A DNA stretch of 37,043 bases, from positions 1 through 37,043 of the forward strand of contig JAJYTR010000020.1 in assembly GCA_021792975.1 (NCBI GenBank), written 5' to 3'. Source of the stretch: Pseudomonadota bacterium. GTDB taxonomy: Bacteria > Pseudomonadota > Gammaproteobacteria > Xanthomonadales > Rhodanobacteraceae. Shown here piece by piece: positions 1-9,323 of this stretch (the stretch's first letter is position 1; every line of letters begins with the position of its first letter). The notes beneath the pieces were generated by a model, which saw nothing but the letters and a program-made list of their open reading frames with translations, was not told the origin of the DNA and did not search any database. Made by a program: the position numbers and the translations under genes.

Positions 1-1
1 G

Positions 2-106
2 GTGGCGCTGATCGCGCCGATTGCGATGGAGGAGGGGCTGCGCTTTGCGATCCGCGAGGGCGGGCGCACGGTGGGAGCCGGCGTGGTGGCCAAGATCATC
101 GAGTAA
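2..106 (+). CDS. tuf: Elongation factor Tu, C-terminal end (partial)
   Basis: Only the last 34 codons are present, entering at the left edge and ending at TAA 104-106. The peptide carries the EF-Tu domain 3 ending, with [15 protein letters not shown] followed by the final KIIE. EF-Tu brings aminoacyl-tRNA to the ribosome as a GTP complex. Its position immediately before rpsJ matches the usual junction of the str operon (rpsL-rpsG-fusA-tuf) and the S10 operon. The 62-bp gap to rpsJ has only a short CGGC-GAAA-GCCG hairpin at 123-134 and no terminator, so read-through into the S10 genes is likely. Confidence 0.93.
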   Translation: MALIAPIAMEEGLRFAIREGGRTVGAGVVAKIIE

Positions 107-168
107 TACGAACAGAGCGGGACGGCGAAAGCCGCCTCGCGCATCGGTTCTTTTCACAGGATACGGTT

Positions 169-480
169 ATGGCGAACCAGAAGATTCGCATTCGGCTCAA
201 AGCATATGACCACCGGCTGATCGACCGCTCGGCGAGCGAGATCGTCGAAACCGCCAAGCGCACCGGGGCCACGGTGCTTGGACCGATTCCGCTGCCGACC
301 AAGATCGAGCGCTACACCGTGCTGGTGTCGCCGCACGTCGACAAGGACGCGCGCGACCAGTACGAGACGCGCACGCACAAGCGGGTGCTCGATATCGTCG
401 ATCCCAATGACAAGACCGTCGACGCGCTGATGAAGCTCGATCTCGCCGCCGGCGTGGACGTGCAGATCAAGCTCGGCTGA
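169..480 (+). CDS. rpsJ: 30S ribosomal protein S10
   Basis: This 103-residue protein matches the family length and opens with the typical [17 protein letters not shown]. It also has the conserved [21 protein letters not shown] loop region and the [21 protein letters not shown] ending. S10 sits in the head of the small subunit and, as NusE, also pairs with NusB in transcription antitermination. The ATG at 169 is preceded by an AGGA element eight bases upstream. The leader from tuf is only 62 bp, much shorter than the E. coli S10 leader through which L4 regulates the operon, so that control is probably absent in its E. coli form (inference). Confidence 0.98.
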   Translation: MANQKIRIRLKAYDHRLIDRSASEIVETAKRTGATVLGPIPLPTKIERYTVLVSPHVDKDARDQYETRTHKRVLDIVDPNDKTVDALMKLDLAAGVDVQIKLG

Positions 481-503
481 GTCGCAGGAACCGGGGTAGA
501 GAA

Positions 504-1145
504 ATGAGTATCGGACTGGTAGGTCGCAAATGCGGTATGAGCCGGATCTTCACCGAGGACGGCCGTGCGGTGCCGGTGACGCTGATCGAAGCGACGCCCA
601 ACCGTGTGACGCAGGTGAAGACTCCCGACAACGACGGTTACGCTGCAGTGCAGGTGACGGCCGGCGCCAAACGCGCCAGCCTGCTGAGCAAGGCGACCAA
701 AGGCCATTTCGCGAAGGCCAAGGCCGAGCCGGGACGCGGCCTTTGGGAATTCCGCATCGCATCCGCCGATGCCGCAGCCTACAGCGTGGGCAAAGAGATC
801 GCGCTGGATGACGTGTTCAAGGTGGGCCAGAGCGTCGACGTGGCTGGGGTCACCAAGGGCAAGGGTTTCCAGGGTGCGATCAAGCGCCACAACTTCACCA
901 TGGGCGACGCCACGCACGGCAACTCGCTGTCGCATCGCGCGCCGGGATCGATCGGCCAGCGCCAGACCCCGGGCCGCGTGTTCCCGGGCAAGCGCATGGC
1001 AGGCCAGATGGGCAATGTGCGGCGGTCGGTGCAGCACCTTGAGGTGATGCGTATCGACAGCGCCAACCACGTGATCGCGATCCGGGGCGCCATTCCCGGC
1101 GCTACCGGCGGCGATGTGATCATCCGCCCGACCAGCAAGGGTTGA
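504..1145 (+). CDS. rplC: 50S ribosomal protein L3
   Basis: The 213-residue product is close to the E. coli length of 209. It begins [15 protein letters not shown] and contains the signature stretch [20 protein letters not shown], whose extension reaches the peptidyl-transferase centre. The glutamine of the GQxQTPG motif is the residue that PrmB methylates in E. coli, and it is conserved here. L3 is one of the first proteins to nucleate 23S rRNA folding. The gene follows rpsJ by 23 bp, and its stop lies 11 bp before the chosen rplD start. Confidence 0.98.
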   Translation: MSIGLVGRKCGMSRIFTEDGRAVPVTLIEATPNRVTQVKTPDNDGYAAVQVTAGAKRASLLSKATKGHFAKAKAEPGRGLWEFRIASADAAAYSVGKEIALDDVFKVGQSVDVAGVTKGKGFQGAIKRHNFTMGDATHGNSLSHRAPGSIGQRQTPGRVFPGKRMAGQMGNVRRSVQHLEVMRIDSANHVIAIRGAIPGATGGDVIIRPTSKG

Positions 1146-1156
1146 GGAGTCAGGTC

Positions 1157-1759
1157 ATGGAAATCAACGTCACCGATGCCGCACCCCTGCAGGTGGCCGA
1201 ATCCGTGTTCGGCGCCAAATTCAACGAGAATCTGGTCCATCAGGTGGTGGTGGCCTACCGCAATGCGGGGCGTGCCGGCACCAAGGCGCAGCTTTCGCGC
1301 AGCGAAATGTCGGGCACTACCAAAAAGTTCAAGAAGCAGAAGGGCGGCGGCGCACGTCACGGCGACTATCGCGCCCCCATCTTTGTGGGCGGCGGCAAGA
1401 CTTTTGCCGCCAAACCGCGCAGCTTCGAGCAGAAGGTCAACCGCAAGATGTACCGCGGGGCCATGCGCAGCATCCTTGCCGAGTTGAACCGACAGGGGCG
1501 GCTGCAGGTGGTTTCGGGCCTGGGTGTCGAGCAGCCGCGCACGCGCGCGATGGTCGAGCGTCTGGAGCAACTGGGAGCCAGCGGGCACGTACTGCTGGTC
1601 GACGACAGCGCCGGTGACGCGCTGTTTCTGGCCGCACGCAATATCCCGCACGTGCATGTGGTCGACGTGGCGGCGATGAGTCCGGTCGCGCTGGTAGGCG
1701 CCGATCGCGTGGTGATGACGGTCGAATCCGTCAAGAAGATCGAGGCCTGGCTGGCATGA
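1157..1759 (+). CDS. rplD: 50S ribosomal protein L4
   Basis: I start the gene at ATG 1157 ([13 protein letters not shown]), giving 200 residues against 201 in E. coli. An in-frame TTG at 1142 would overlap rplC but has no matching ribosome binding site, whereas GAGGAG at 1145-1150 is well placed for 1157. The long rRNA-contacting loop is visible as [21 protein letters not shown]4 lines the exit tunnel and in enteric bacteria also represses its own operon. The stop codon overlaps the rplW start as ATGA, which implies translational coupling. Confidence 0.97.
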   Translation: MEINVTDAAPLQVAESVFGAKFNENLVHQVVVAYRNAGRAGTKAQLSRSEMSGTTKKFKKQKGGGARHGDYRAPIFVGGGKTFAAKPRSFEQKVNRKMYRGAMRSILAELNRQGRLQVVSGLGVEQPRTRAMVERLEQLGASGHVLLVDDSAGDALFLAARNIPHVHVVDVAAMSPVALVGADRVVMTVESVKKIEAWLA

Positions 1760-2049
1760 ACAAGGAAACCCTTATCGATGTGCTGCGCGCGCCGCTGGTC
1801 TCCGAGAAGACTGCGCGCGTCGGCGAGCACAACCAGTACGTTTTCGAAGTCGCGCCCGCTGCGACCAAATTAGAAGTCAAGGCCGCCATCGAGCACCTGT
1901 TCGAGGTCAGGGTCGAGTCGGTCAATGTGGTCAACGTCAAGGGCAAGAGCAAGTCCTTCCGTTACCGCCCGGGCCGTCGTGCCGGCATGCGCAAGGCATA
2001 CGTCCGCCTCGCCGAAGGCCAGACCATCGACGTGATGGCCAAGGCCTGA
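1756..2049 (+). CDS. rplW: 50S ribosomal protein L23
   Basis: This 97-residue protein has the L23 pattern: an N-terminal [17 protein letters not shown] segment, then a beta-rich core with [22 protein letters not shown], and a basic loop [22 protein letters not shown]23 borders the tunnel exit and is the main docking site for trigger factor and SRP. Its ATG shares four bases with the rplD stop, so no separate ribosome binding site is needed. Confidence 0.97.
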   Translation: MNKETLIDVLRAPLVSEKTARVGEHNQYVFEVAPAATKLEVKAAIEHLFEVRVESVNVVNVKGKSKSFRYRPGRRAGMRKAYVRLAEGQTIDVMAKA

Positions 2050-2066
2050 GTCAGGAGTCCTATCCC

Positions 2067-2888
2067 ATGGCATTGATGACATTCAAGCCAACGTCCGCCG
2101 GGCGCCGCGCGATGGTGCGTGTGACCGCACCGGAGTTGCACAAGGGCGCTCCGCACGCTCCGCTGGTCGAGGCGCAGACCCATACCGGCGGGCGCAACCA
2201 CTTCGGGCGCATCACCACGCGGCATCGCGGCGGCGGCCACAAGCAGCATTACCGGCTGATCGACTTCAAGCGCGACAAGGAAGGCATCGCCTGCCGAGTC
2301 GAGCGTCTCGAGTACGACCCCAACCGCACCGCACACATCGCCCTGGTGCTGTACGCCGACGGCGAGCGCCGCTACATCATCGCGCCGCGCGGCTTGGCCG
2401 TGGGCGACCGGCTGGTCTCGGGGCGCGATGCGCCGATCCGGCCGGGCAACTGCCTGCCGTTGCGCAATGTGCCGATCGGATCGACCGTGCACTGCATCGA
2501 GATGAAACCGGGCAAGGGCGCGCAGTTGGCGCGCAGCGCCGGCGCTTCGGTGCAGCTGGTCGCGCGCGAGCAGGGTTTCGCCACGCTGCGTTTGCGTTCC
2601 GGCGAGATGCGCAAGGTCCCAGTCGAGTGCCGCGCCGTCATCGGCGAGGTGGGTAACACCGAGCACAACCTGCGCAAGATCGGCAAAGCCGGCGCCAAGC
2701 GCTGGCTGGGCGTGCGCCCCACCGTCCGCGGTGTGGCCATGAACCCGGTCGACCACCCGCATGGCGGCGGTGAAGGCCGCACTTCGGGTGGCCGGCACCC
2801 GGTCAGTCCTTGGGGTCTTCCGACCAAGGGCTACAAGACGCGCAACAACAAGCGCACGCAGAACATGATCGTGCGCCGCCGCAAGTAA
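2067..2888 (+). CDS. rplB: 50S ribosomal protein L2
   Basis: The 273-residue product equals the E. coli length. The N-terminal part has [22 protein letters not shown], and the C-terminal part has the invariant [13 protein letters not shown] segment, which contains the histidine (His229 in E. coli) close to the peptidyl-transferase centre. L2 binds domain IV of 23S rRNA and helps hold the subunits together. It starts 17 bp after rplW and is followed by rpsS after 12 bp. Confidence 0.98.
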   Translation: MALMTFKPTSAGRRAMVRVTAPELHKGAPHAPLVEAQTHTGGRNHFGRITTRHRGGGHKQHYRLIDFKRDKEGIACRVERLEYDPNRTAHIALVLYADGERRYIIAPRGLAVGDRLVSGRDAPIRPGNCLPLRNVPIGSTVHCIEMKPGKGAQLARSAGASVQLVAREQGFATLRLRSGEMRKVPVECRAVIGEVGNTEHNLRKIGKAGAKRWLGVRPTVRGVAMNPVDHPHGGGEGRTSGGRHPVSPWGLPTKGYKTRNNKRTQNMIVRRRK

Positions 2889-2900
2889 CAGGACATCGAC

Positions 2901-3194
2901 ATGCCGCGTTCGCTCAAGAAAGGTCCCTTCATCGACCTGCACCTGATGAAGAAAGTCGAGGCTGCTGCAGCCACCAGCAGCAAACGGCCGATCAAGACCT
3001 GGTCGCGCCGTTCGATGATCGTGCCGGAGATGGTCGGCATGACCATCGCCGTGCACAACGGCAAGCAGCACGTGCCGGTGCTGGTCAACGAGAACATGGT
3101 CGGCCACAAGCTGGGCGAGTTCGCGGCGACGCGCACGTTCAAGGGCCACTCCGGCGACAAGAAGGCCGCAGCGCCGGCCGCTACCAAGAAGTGA
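2901..3194 (+). CDS. rpsS: 30S ribosomal protein S19
   Basis: The N-terminus [19 protein letters not shown] is the S19 signature, followed by the conserved [16 protein letters not shown] and [19 protein letters not shown] segments. At 97 residues it is a few longer than the E. coli protein because of an Ala/Lys-rich tail. S19 pairs with S13 in the head of the small subunit near the A-site tRNA. The stop at 3192-3194 is 11 bp before the preferred rplV start at 3206. Confidence 0.97.
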   Translation: MPRSLKKGPFIDLHLMKKVEAAAATSSKRPIKTWSRRSMIVPEMVGMTIAVHNGKQHVPVLVNENMVGHKLGEFAATRTFKGHSGDKKAAAPAATKK

Positions 3195-3205
3195 TGGAGA
3201 CTGCG

Positions 3206-3535
3206 ATGGAAGCCAAGGCAATCCTGCGCGGCGCGCGCATCTCGGCCCAGAAGGCGAGGCTGGTGGCGGATCTGGTCCGCGGCATGCCGGTGGACCGCGC
3301 CAGCGGCCTGCTCGAGCACACCGACAAGAAAGCGGCGCACATCGTGCGCAAGGTGCTGCTGTCCGCGATCGCCAATGCCGAAAACAATCTCGGAGCCGAC
3401 GTGGACGATCTGAAGATCTCCCGCATCTTTGTCGACGAAGGTCCAACAATGAAGCGCATGCACGCGCGTGCCAAAGGGCGTGGCGCCCGCATTCTCAAGC
3501 GCTCCAGCCACATCACCGTGGTTGTTGGTAACTGA
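3206..3535 (+). CDS. rplV: 50S ribosomal protein L22
   Basis: I choose ATG 3206 ([18 protein letters not shown]), which gives 109 residues and aligns residue for residue with the start of E. coli L22. It has GGAGA at 3196-3200 as a ribosome binding site. An in-frame ATG at 3194 overlapping the rpsS stop would add META and is a possible alternative. The frame also stays open far upstream, but that part is antisense-free shadow of rplB and rpsS. The C-terminal [20 protein letters not shown] covers the hook that lines the exit tunnel. Confidence 0.95.
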   Translation: MEAKAILRGARISAQKARLVADLVRGMPVDRASGLLEHTDKKAAHIVRKVLLSAIANAENNLGADVDDLKISRIFVDEGPTMKRMHARAKGRGARILKRSSHITVVVGN

Positions 3536-3548
3536 CGGGGCAGATGAC

Positions 3549-4280
3549 ATGGGTCACAAAGTCCATCCCACCGGTATCCGCCTCGGCATCGCCAAGGACT
3601 GGAGTTCGAAATGGTTCGCGGGGAAGCGCGAGTACGCGCAGTACCTTGCGGCCGACCTGAAGGTGCGCGAGATGCTCAAGCAGCGTCTGGCGCAGGCGGG
3701 TATTTCGCGCATCACGATCGAACGCCCGGCCAAGACCGCGCGGGTCACGATCCACACTGCGCGTCCGGGCGTGGTGATCGGCAAAAAAGGCGAGGACATC
3801 GAGAAGCTGCGCCTGGATGTCAGCAAGTTGATGGGCGTGCCGGCGCACATCAACGTCACCGAAGTGCGCAAGCCGGAACTCGACGCTCAACTGGTGGCCG
3901 AAAGCATTGCGCAGCAGCTCGAGCGCCGCATCATGTTCCGCCGCGCCATGAAACGTGCGGTGGGCAACGCCATGCGCCTGGGAGCCCTGGGTATCAAGGT
4001 CAACGTCGGCGGCCGCCTCAATGGCGCCGAGATCGCCCGTTCGGAGTGGTACCGCGAAGGCCGCGTACCGCTGCATACGCTGCGTGCCGATATCGACTAC
4101 GGCTTGGCGGAGGCGAAGACGACCTATGGCGTCATCGGCGTGAAGGTATGGATCTACAAAGGTGAAATCTTCGATCTTGTCGCCGCCCAGCAGCAGGATG
4201 AGAAAGACGCCCAGCGCGAGCCGCGCCGTGCCGCCGGCGACCGTTCCGAGCGCTCCGAGCGCCAGGCCGCCGTCAAGTAA
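3549..4280 (+). CDS. rpsC: 30S ribosomal protein S3
   Basis: Starting at ATG 3549 ([14 protein letters not shown]), the protein has 243 residues, ten more than in E. coli. The KH domain is visible with [14 protein letters not shown], and the C-terminal domain has [21 protein letters not shown]3 forms part of the mRNA entry tunnel and its helicase activity. The extra length is a highly charged tail rich in Gln, Arg, Glu and Ser, typical of a disordered end. The open frame continues upstream over rplV, but the conserved start is unambiguous. Confidence 0.97.
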   Translation: MGHKVHPTGIRLGIAKDWSSKWFAGKREYAQYLAADLKVREMLKQRLAQAGISRITIERPAKTARVTIHTARPGVVIGKKGEDIEKLRLDVSKLMGVPAHINVTEVRKPELDAQLVAESIAQQLERRIMFRRAMKRAVGNAMRLGALGIKVNVGGRLNGAEIARSEWYREGRVPLHTLRADIDYGLAEAKTTYGVIGVKVWIYKGEIFDLVAAQQQDEKDAQREPRRAAGDRSERSERQAAVK

Positions 4281-4291
4281 GGAGCCCCGTC

Positions 4292-4705
4292 ATGCTGCAA
4301 CCCAAGCGCACCAAGTACCGCAAGATGTTCAAGGGCCGCAACGAAGGCCTCAGCCACAGCGCGAATGTCGTCAGTTTCGGCGAATTCGGCCTGAAGGCGA
4401 CCACACACGGGCATCTGACCGCACGACAGATCGAGGCTGCACGCCGCAGCATCTCCCGTTATGTCAAGCGCGGAGGCAAGTTGTGGATCCGGGTGTTTCC
4501 GGACAAGCCCATCACGCGCAAGCCCATCGAGGTCCGCATGGGCGCCGGCAAGGGCGGCGTCGAGTTCTGGGTGGCGCCGGTGCAGCCGGGACGAATGCTG
4601 TACGAGATCGAGGGCGTCGACGAGAGCACGGCACGCGAGGCCTTCCGGCTGGCTGCGGCCAAGCTGTCGGTGCAAACCACCTTTGTGACCCGGGCGGTGC
4701 TGTGA
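4292..4705 (+). CDS. rplP: 50S ribosomal protein L16
   Basis: The 137-residue protein opens [19 protein letters not shown] and carries the conserved [21 protein letters not shown] and [21 protein letters not shown] segments, all hallmarks of L16. L16 contacts the A-site tRNA elbow and is required late in 50S assembly. In E. coli an arginine in the KPxxxRMGKGKG segment is hydroxylated by YcfD; the equivalent region is present here. Its TGA shares one base with the rpmC ATG at 4705. Confidence 0.97.
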   Translation: MLQPKRTKYRKMFKGRNEGLSHSANVVSFGEFGLKATTHGHLTARQIEAARRSISRYVKRGGKLWIRVFPDKPITRKPIEVRMGAGKGGVEFWVAPVQPGRMLYEIEGVDESTAREAFRLAAAKLSVQTTFVTRAVL

Positions 4706-4890
4706 TGGATACCAAGGACATGCGCGGCCAGACGGCCGCCGATCTGGCCAGGCACGTGCTGGAACTGCGTCGTGAACAGTTCAACCTGCGCATGCAGCGC
4801 AGTGCCGGCGAATTCAAGCAGACGCACCAGTTGCGCAGGGTGCGGCGCGAGATCGCCCGCGCCAAGACCGTGCTGGGCGAGAAGAAGTGA
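4705..4890 (+). CDS. rpmC: 50S ribosomal protein L29
   Basis: This 61-residue, mostly helical protein has the L29 pattern, with [18 protein letters not shown] followed by [18 protein letters not shown]29 lies beside L23 at the tunnel exit. The ATG at 4705 overlaps the rplP stop by one base. The reading frame extends upstream inside rplP, but only the segment from 4705 resembles the family and has its length. Confidence 0.95.
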   Translation: MDTKDMRGQTAADLARHVLELRREQFNLRMQRSAGEFKQTHQLRRVRREIARAKTVLGEKK

Positions 4891-4898
4891 GGACGGCC

Positions 4899-5162
4899 AT
4901 GAGCGAGATCAGCAATACCGCGCGCAGCCTGCAGGGCCGCGTGGTCAGCAACAAGATGAACCACACTGTGACGGTGCTGATCGAGCGCCAGATCCAGCAT
5001 GGGGTATACGGCAAGATCCTGCGCCGTTCCACCAAGCTGCATGCGCACGACGAGTCCGGCAGCTGCCGCGAAGGAGACCTCGTGCGTATCGTCGAGTGTC
5101 GCCCGATTTCCAAGACCAAGCATCATCGCGTGGTCGAAGTTCTGCAGCGCGCAGGCGAGTGA
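4899..5162 (+). CDS. rpsQ: 30S ribosomal protein S17
   Basis: Starting at ATG 4899 the product has 87 residues (E. coli 84). The OB-fold signature [20 protein letters not shown] and the later [21 protein letters not shown] are clear. S17 binds early to the 5' domain of 16S rRNA. An in-frame start at 4887 overlapping the rpmC stop is possible, but GAGG at 4888-4892 fits the later ATG better. Confidence 0.95.
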   Translation: MSEISNTARSLQGRVVSNKMNHTVTVLIERQIQHGVYGKILRRSTKLHAHDESGSCREGDLVRIVECRPISKTKHHRVVEVLQRAGE

Positions 5163-5172
5163 GGAAACGGCC

Positions 5173-5541
5173 ATGATCCAGATGCAATCCCGACTGGCCG
5201 CGGCGGACAACAGCGGCGCGCGTGAACTGATGTGCATCAAGGTGCTGGGCGGCTCGAAGCGCCGCTATGCCGGCATCGGCGACGTCATCAAGGTGACGGT
5301 CAAGGATGCGATCCCGCGCGGCAAGGTCAAGAAAGGCGAGGTTTATGACGCCGTCGTGGTGCGTACCGCCAAGGGTGTGCGGCGGCCGGACGGCTCGCTG
5401 ATCCGTTTCGACGGCAATGCCGCGGTACTCCTCAACAACAAGCTCGAGCCGATCGGCACCCGTATCTTCGGACCAGTCACCCGCGAGCTGCGCAGCGAGC
5501 GTTTCATGAAAATCGTTTCGTTGGCGCCCGAAGTGCTCTGA
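5173..5541 (+). CDS. rplN: 50S ribosomal protein L14
   Basis: The protein from ATG 5173 is 122 residues, the standard L14 length. It starts [20 protein letters not shown] and carries [20 protein letters not shown] and the conserved [21 protein letters not shown]14 forms an intersubunit bridge with 16S rRNA helix 14 and is the docking site for the silencing factor RsfS. This is the first gene of what is the spc operon in E. coli, yet only 10 bp separate it from rpsQ, so no separate promoter is evident. Confidence 0.97.
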   Translation: MIQMQSRLAAADNSGARELMCIKVLGGSKRRYAGIGDVIKVTVKDAIPRGKVKKGEVYDAVVVRTAKGVRRPDGSLIRFDGNAAVLLNNKLEPIGTRIFGPVTRELRSERFMKIVSLAPEVL

Positions 5542-5554
5542 GCGGAGAACTCCC

Positions 5555-5869
5555 ATGAACCGTATTCGCAAAGGCGATCAGGTGGTCGTGATCGCAGGCA
5601 AGGACAAGGGTCAGCGCGGCGAGGTTACCCGCGTGGACGGCGATCGCGTCTATGTCGCCAACGTCAACATGGTCAAGCGCCATACCAAACCCAATCCGCA
5701 GATCAACCAGCCGGGCGGCATCATCGAACGTGAAGCACCGATCCACCAGTCGAACGTGATGCTGTTCAACCCCGCCACCGGCAAAGGCTCGCGCGTCGGC
5801 TATCGGATGCTCGAGGATGGCCGCAAGGTGCGCGTCTACCGCGGCACCGGCGAAGTGGTCGACGCGTAA
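5555..5869 (+). CDS. rplX: 50S ribosomal protein L24
   Basis: The 104-residue protein begins [20 protein letters not shown], an intact KOW motif, and continues with the [20 protein letters not shown] block typical of L24. L24 is one of the two initiators of 50S assembly, binding the 5' end of 23S rRNA. It starts 13 bp after rplN and stops 10 bp before rplE. Confidence 0.97.
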   Translation: MNRIRKGDQVVVIAGKDKGQRGEVTRVDGDRVYVANVNMVKRHTKPNPQINQPGGIIEREAPIHQSNVMLFNPATGKGSRVGYRMLEDGRKVRVYRGTGEVVDA

Positions 5870-5879
5870 GGAGCCCGCC

Positions 5880-6419
5880 ATGAGTCGCCTCGAGAAAATC
5901 TACAAAGAACAGGTCGTGCCGAAGCTGATCGAACGTTTCGGCTATGCCAACGTCATGCAGGTGCCGCGTCTGACCAAGATCACGCTCAACATGGGTGTGG
6001 GCGAAGCCGCCGCCAACAAGAAAGTCCTGGAGAACGCGATTGCGGACATGGCCAAGATCGCCGGCCAGAAGCCGGTTGCGACCAAGGCGCGCGTGTCCGT
6101 AGCCTCGTTCAAGATCCGCGATGGCTGGCCCATCGGCTGCAAGGTCACGCTGCGCCGCTCCGGCATGTACGAGTTCCTGGATCGCCTGATCGCCGTTGCG
6201 CTACCGCGCGTGCGCGATTTCCGCGGCGTGTCCGGGCGATCGTTCGACGGGCGCGGCAACTTCAACATGGGCATCAAGGAACAGATCATCTTCCCCGAGA
6301 TCGATTTCGATCAGGTGGATGCCCTGCGCGGCATGGATATCTCCATCGCCACCACCGCCGGCACCGATGCGGAGGCCAAGGCCCTGCTCGAGGCATTCAA
6401 TTTTCCCTTCCGCAACTGA
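5880..6419 (+). CDS. rplE: 50S ribosomal protein L5
   Basis: From ATG 5880 the protein has 179 residues, identical in length to E. coli L5. Conserved segments include [15 protein letters not shown], the [19 protein letters not shown] region and the [20 protein letters not shown] block. L5 binds 5S rRNA together with L18 and L25 and contacts the P-site tRNA. A GGAG element at 5870-5873 supports the start. Sequence upstream in the same frame overlaps rplX and is not conserved. Confidence 0.97.
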   Translation: MSRLEKIYKEQVVPKLIERFGYANVMQVPRLTKITLNMGVGEAAANKKVLENAIADMAKIAGQKPVATKARVSVASFKIRDGWPIGCKVTLRRSGMYEFLDRLIAVALPRVRDFRGVSGRSFDGRGNFNMGIKEQIIFPEIDFDQVDALRGMDISIATTAGTDAEAKALLEAFNFPFRN

Positions 6420-6431
6420 CCCGGAATCCCC

Positions 6432-6737
6432 ATGGCCAAGACCTGCATGATCAACCGCGAGAGCAAGCGCGCCAAGCTCGTCCGCAAGTATGCGTCGCGA
6501 CGCGCCGAGCTCAAGAAGATCATCGCCAGCCCACAGGCCTCGTATGAGGACAAGCAAGCTGCGGCGGCCGCGCTGCAGAAGCTGCCACGCGACTCCAGCG
6601 CCAGCCGCCAGACCACGCGTTGCGCGCTGTCCGGCCGCTCGCACGGCGTCTACCGCAAGTTCGGGCTGGGCCGCAACAAGCTGCGCGAAGCCACCATGCG
6701 CGGCGACGTGCCCGGTCTGCGCAAGGCCAGCTGGTAA
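6432..6737 (+). CDS. rpsN: 30S ribosomal protein S14
   Basis: The 101-residue protein is the long, zinc-independent form of S14. It begins [17 protein letters not shown] and ends with the conserved [19 protein letters not shown] and a final KASW. It lacks the CxxC-CxxC zinc ribbon found in the short form. S14 lies in the head of the small subunit next to S3 and S10. It starts 12 bp after rplE. Confidence 0.97.
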   Translation: MAKTCMINRESKRAKLVRKYASRRAELKKIIASPQASYEDKQAAAAALQKLPRDSSASRQTTRCALSGRSHGVYRKFGLGRNKLREATMRGDVPGLRKASW

Positions 6738-6778
6738 GCCGTCCGGATATCGGTGCACATCTTTCCAGGAACATCCCA

Positions 6779-7174
6779 ATGAGCATGACTGATCCCATCG
6801 CCGACATGTTCACGCGTATCCGCAATGCCCAGGCCATGGGCAAGGTGGCCGTGCGCATGCCCGCTTCCAAGGCCAAGGCTGCAATCGCCGATCTGCTGAA
6901 GAACGAGGGCTATATCCTCGATGCGCAGGTCGCCCGTGACGGCGGCAAGGCCAATCTTGAAATCCGCCTGAAATATTTCGAGGGCCGTCCGGCCATCGAG
7001 CGCATCGAGCGCGTCAGCCGTTCCGGCTTGCGCGTGTACCGCGGCAAGAACAGCCTGCCCAGTGTGCTGGGTGGTCTGGGCATATCGATCGTCTCCACCT
7101 CGGCCGGTCTGATGACCGATGCGCAGGCGCGCGCCAAGGGTGTGGGCGGCGAAGTCATCGGCGTCGTGGCCTGA
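6779..7174 (+). CDS. rpsH: 30S ribosomal protein S8
   Basis: The ATG at 6779 ([18 protein letters not shown]) gives 131 residues, one more than E. coli S8, and has AGGA eight bases upstream. A second ATG at 6785 is too far from that site. The C-terminal [20 protein letters not shown] block binds 16S rRNA helix 21. In E. coli S8 also represses the spc operon by binding mRNA at rplE. I did not identify that target structure here. Confidence 0.97.
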   Translation: MSMTDPIADMFTRIRNAQAMGKVAVRMPASKAKAAIADLLKNEGYILDAQVARDGGKANLEIRLKYFEGRPAIERIERVSRSGLRVYRGKNSLPSVLGGLGISIVSTSAGLMTDAQARAKGVGGEVIGVVA

Positions 7175-7186
7175 GGAGAGCGCAGC

Positions 7187-7714
7187 ATGTCTCGAGTTGC
7201 CAAAAAGCCGGTCACGCTGCCCAAGGGCGTCGAGTGCAGGTTCGAATCCCGCACCGTCACCGTCCGCGGTCCCAAAGGAACGCTGTCTGCCACATTGCCC
7301 AGCGGCGTGGGTCTGCACATCGAGGCAGGCCAGGTGGTATGCCAGGGTCAGGAGGGGACGGAGTCCAAATTCGTGGGCACCACCCGTGCGCTGCTCGCCA
7401 ACATGGTCAAGGGCGTCACCGAGGGTTTCGAGCGCAAGCTGGAACTGGTGGGCGTGGGCTACAAAGCGTCGATGCAGGGAAAGACCCTCAACCTGGCGCT
7501 GGGGTTTTCGCATCCGGTTACCTTTGCTGCACCCGATGGCATCACCCTGGAGACGCCCAGCACGACCGAGATCCTGGTCAAGGGACTGGACAAGCAGCGT
7601 GTCGGCGAGGTAGCCGCCAAGATCCGTGCTTACCGTCCGCCGGAACCCTACAAAGGCAAGGGCGTGCGCTATGCCGGCGAACCGATCACCCTGAAGGAAG
7701 CCAAGAAGGCCTAA
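7187..7714 (+). CDS. rplF: 50S ribosomal protein L6
   Basis: The 175-residue protein has the tandem L6 fold: an N-terminal repeat beginning [15 protein letters not shown] and a C-terminal repeat with the signature [20 protein letters not shown] and [12 protein letters not shown]6 sits near the sarcin-ricin loop and factor-binding site. The ATG is preceded by GGAGAG at 7173-7178, 12 bp after rpsH. Confidence 0.97.
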   Translation: MSRVAKKPVTLPKGVECRFESRTVTVRGPKGTLSATLPSGVGLHIEAGQVVCQGQEGTESKFVGTTRALLANMVKGVTEGFERKLELVGVGYKASMQGKTLNLALGFSHPVTFAAPDGITLETPSTTEILVKGLDKQRVGEVAAKIRAYRPPEPYKGKGVRYAGEPITLKEAKKA

Positions 7715-7743
7715 GCGCCCATCCGCTTTCGGAGAGAAGACAC

Positions 7744-8097
7744 GTGGAAAAGAAAACCGCCCGTCTGCGCCGTGCCAAGTCCACGCGCGCCCACATCCGC
7801 GAACTGGCGGTGCCGCGGCTCAGCGTGCATCGCAGCAACCAGCACATCTACGCCCAGGTCTTTGCAGCCGGAGGCGATCGTGTTCTCGCCGCCGCTTCGA
7901 CCCTGCAGGCACCGGTGCGCGAAGGCCTGAAAGGCACCAAGAACCTGGCCGCCGCCGCCGCGGTCGGCAAAGCCGTGGCCGAGAAGGCCCTGGCTGCGGG
8001 CATCGACAAGGTGGCGTTCGACCGCTCCGGCTTCCGCTATCACGGCTGCGTCAAGGCACTGGCCGATGCGGCGCGCGAGGCGGGGCTGAAGTTCTGA
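7744..8097 (+). CDS. rplR: 50S ribosomal protein L18
   Basis: I start at GTG 7744, which gives 117 residues, the same as E. coli L18, and has a strong GGAGAGAAG at 7731-7739. The N-terminal [19 protein letters not shown] and C-terminal [20 protein letters not shown] are typical. L18 carries 5S rRNA into the large subunit with L5. The long frame upstream is a shadow of rplF. The 82-bp gap that follows is the longest within the spc block. Confidence 0.95.
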   Translation: MEKKTARLRRAKSTRAHIRELAVPRLSVHRSNQHIYAQVFAAGGDRVLAAASTLQAPVREGLKGTKNLAAAAAVGKAVAEKALAAGIDKVAFDRSGFRYHGCVKALADAAREAGLKF

Positions 8098-8179
8098 TCC
8101 GGCGCATCGCGCCTACAACTCCAAGCGGCCTCGTGCCGTAAGCAAACATCCGCAATGACGGATACCAACCAGGTGAACC

Positions 8180-8689
8180 ATGTCCACGACAGATCGTGAA
8201 AATTCGGACGGCATGCTGGAGAAGCTCATTGCCGTCAACCGCGTCGCCAAAACGGTGAAGGGCGGACGGCAGATGAGCTTCACCGCGCTGACGGTCGTCG
8301 GCGACGGCGACGGACGCGTCGGCCTCGGTTACGGCAAGGCGCGCGAGGTGCCGGCGGCCATTGCCAAGGCCATGGAACGTGCGCGGCGCAATATGATCAA
8401 GGTCAGGCTCAACAACGGCACGCTGCATTACGCCATCAAGGCCAACCACGGTGCCGCGCGCGTGTACATGCAGCCGGCCTCGGAAGGTACCGGCGTGATT
8501 GCCGGCGGCGCCATGCGTGCCGTGCTCGAGGTGGTGGGCGTCAAGAACGTGCTGGCCAAGGCCGTGGGCTCGCGCAATCCGATCAACCTGGTGCGCGCCA
8601 CCATCAAGGGACTGCAGGCGCTGAGCACCCCCGAGTTCATCGCCGCCAAGCGCGGCAAGACCGTCGCCGAGGTTCTGGGTCATGAGTGA
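8180..8689 (+). CDS. rpsE: 30S ribosomal protein S5
   Basis: The 169-residue protein has the S5 double-stranded-RNA-binding-like N-domain ([40 protein letters not shown]) and the C-domain with [20 protein letters not shown]5 affects decoding fidelity and lines the mRNA entry with S3 and S4. Its stop overlaps the rpmD start by 8 bases. Confidence 0.97.
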   Translation: MSTTDRENSDGMLEKLIAVNRVAKTVKGGRQMSFTALTVVGDGDGRVGLGYGKAREVPAAIAKAMERARRNMIKVRLNNGTLHYAIKANHGAARVYMQPASEGTGVIAGGAMRAVLEVVGVKNVLAKAVGSRNPINLVRATIKGLQALSTPEFIAAKRGKTVAEVLGHE

Positions 8690-8864
8690 AAAGACCATCA
8701 AGGTCCGCCTGGTCAAGGGCCTGCGAGGCGTGCAGCAGCGCCATCGGCTCAGTGTCCGTGCGCTGGGACTGAACAAGCTCAACGACGTACGTGAACTGAA
8801 GGACAGCCCGCAGGTGCGTGGCCTGATCCAGACGGTCTTTTACCTTGTGCGTGTCGAGCAGTAA
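8682..8864 (+). CDS. rpmD: 50S ribosomal protein L30
   Basis: This 60-residue protein has the compact L30 form: [19 protein letters not shown], then [24 protein letters not shown]30 occupies a peripheral site on the 50S subunit. The ATG at 8682 lies inside the end of rpsE, an 8-base overlap in a different frame, which points to coupled translation. Confidence 0.95.
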   Translation: MSEKTIKVRLVKGLRGVQQRHRLSVRALGLNKLNDVRELKDSPQVRGLIQTVFYLVRVEQ

Positions 8865-8885
8865 CCGGAGGATCGGGAGTCCATC

Positions 8886-9320
8886 ATGCGTCTGAATACC
8901 ATCAAACCCGCCGACGGTGCGCGCCGTGAACGCGTCCGCGTGGGACGCGGCATCGGTTCCGGTCTGGGCAAGACCGCGGGGCGCGGCCACAAAGGCCAGC
9001 ATGCACGTACCGGCAAGGGCAAGGTCAAGCCCGGCTTCGAAGGCGGCCAGATGCCGCTGCAGCGCCGCCTGCCCAAAGTCGGCTTCCGTTCCAAGCGTGC
9101 ATCGGCTTCGCAGGAGGTGTTCCTGTACCAGATTGCGGCGCTGAAGGCCGATACCATCGATACTGCCGCCCTGCGCGCAGCGGGCCTGATCGACGACAAG
9201 GCCCGACGCGTCAAGGTGGTCAAGAAAGGCGAGATCGCGCGTGCGGTAAGGCTTTCCGGCGTGCTGGCTACGGCCGGCGCCAAGGCGGCCATCGAGGCTG
9301 CCGGCGGCAGCGTGGAGTAA
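8886..9320 (+). CDS. rplO: 50S ribosomal protein L15
   Basis: The 144-residue protein matches E. coli L15 in length. Its basic N-terminal extension has the signature [18 protein letters not shown] and [17 protein letters not shown], followed by a C-terminal globular domain. L15 binds late in 50S assembly near the root of the central protuberance. The secY start follows its stop by only 3 bp. Confidence 0.97.
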   Translation: MRLNTIKPADGARRERVRVGRGIGSGLGKTAGRGHKGQHARTGKGKVKPGFEGGQMPLQRRLPKVGFRSKRASASQEVFLYQIAALKADTIDTAALRAAGLIDDKARRVKVVKKGEIARAVRLSGVLATAGAKAAIEAAGGSVE

Positions 9321-9323
9321 ATC

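Noticed and set aside
123-134. CGGC-GAAA-GCCG hairpin between tuf and rpsJ as a terminator or L4 control site
   Set aside because: A 4-bp stem without a T tract is too small for either role.
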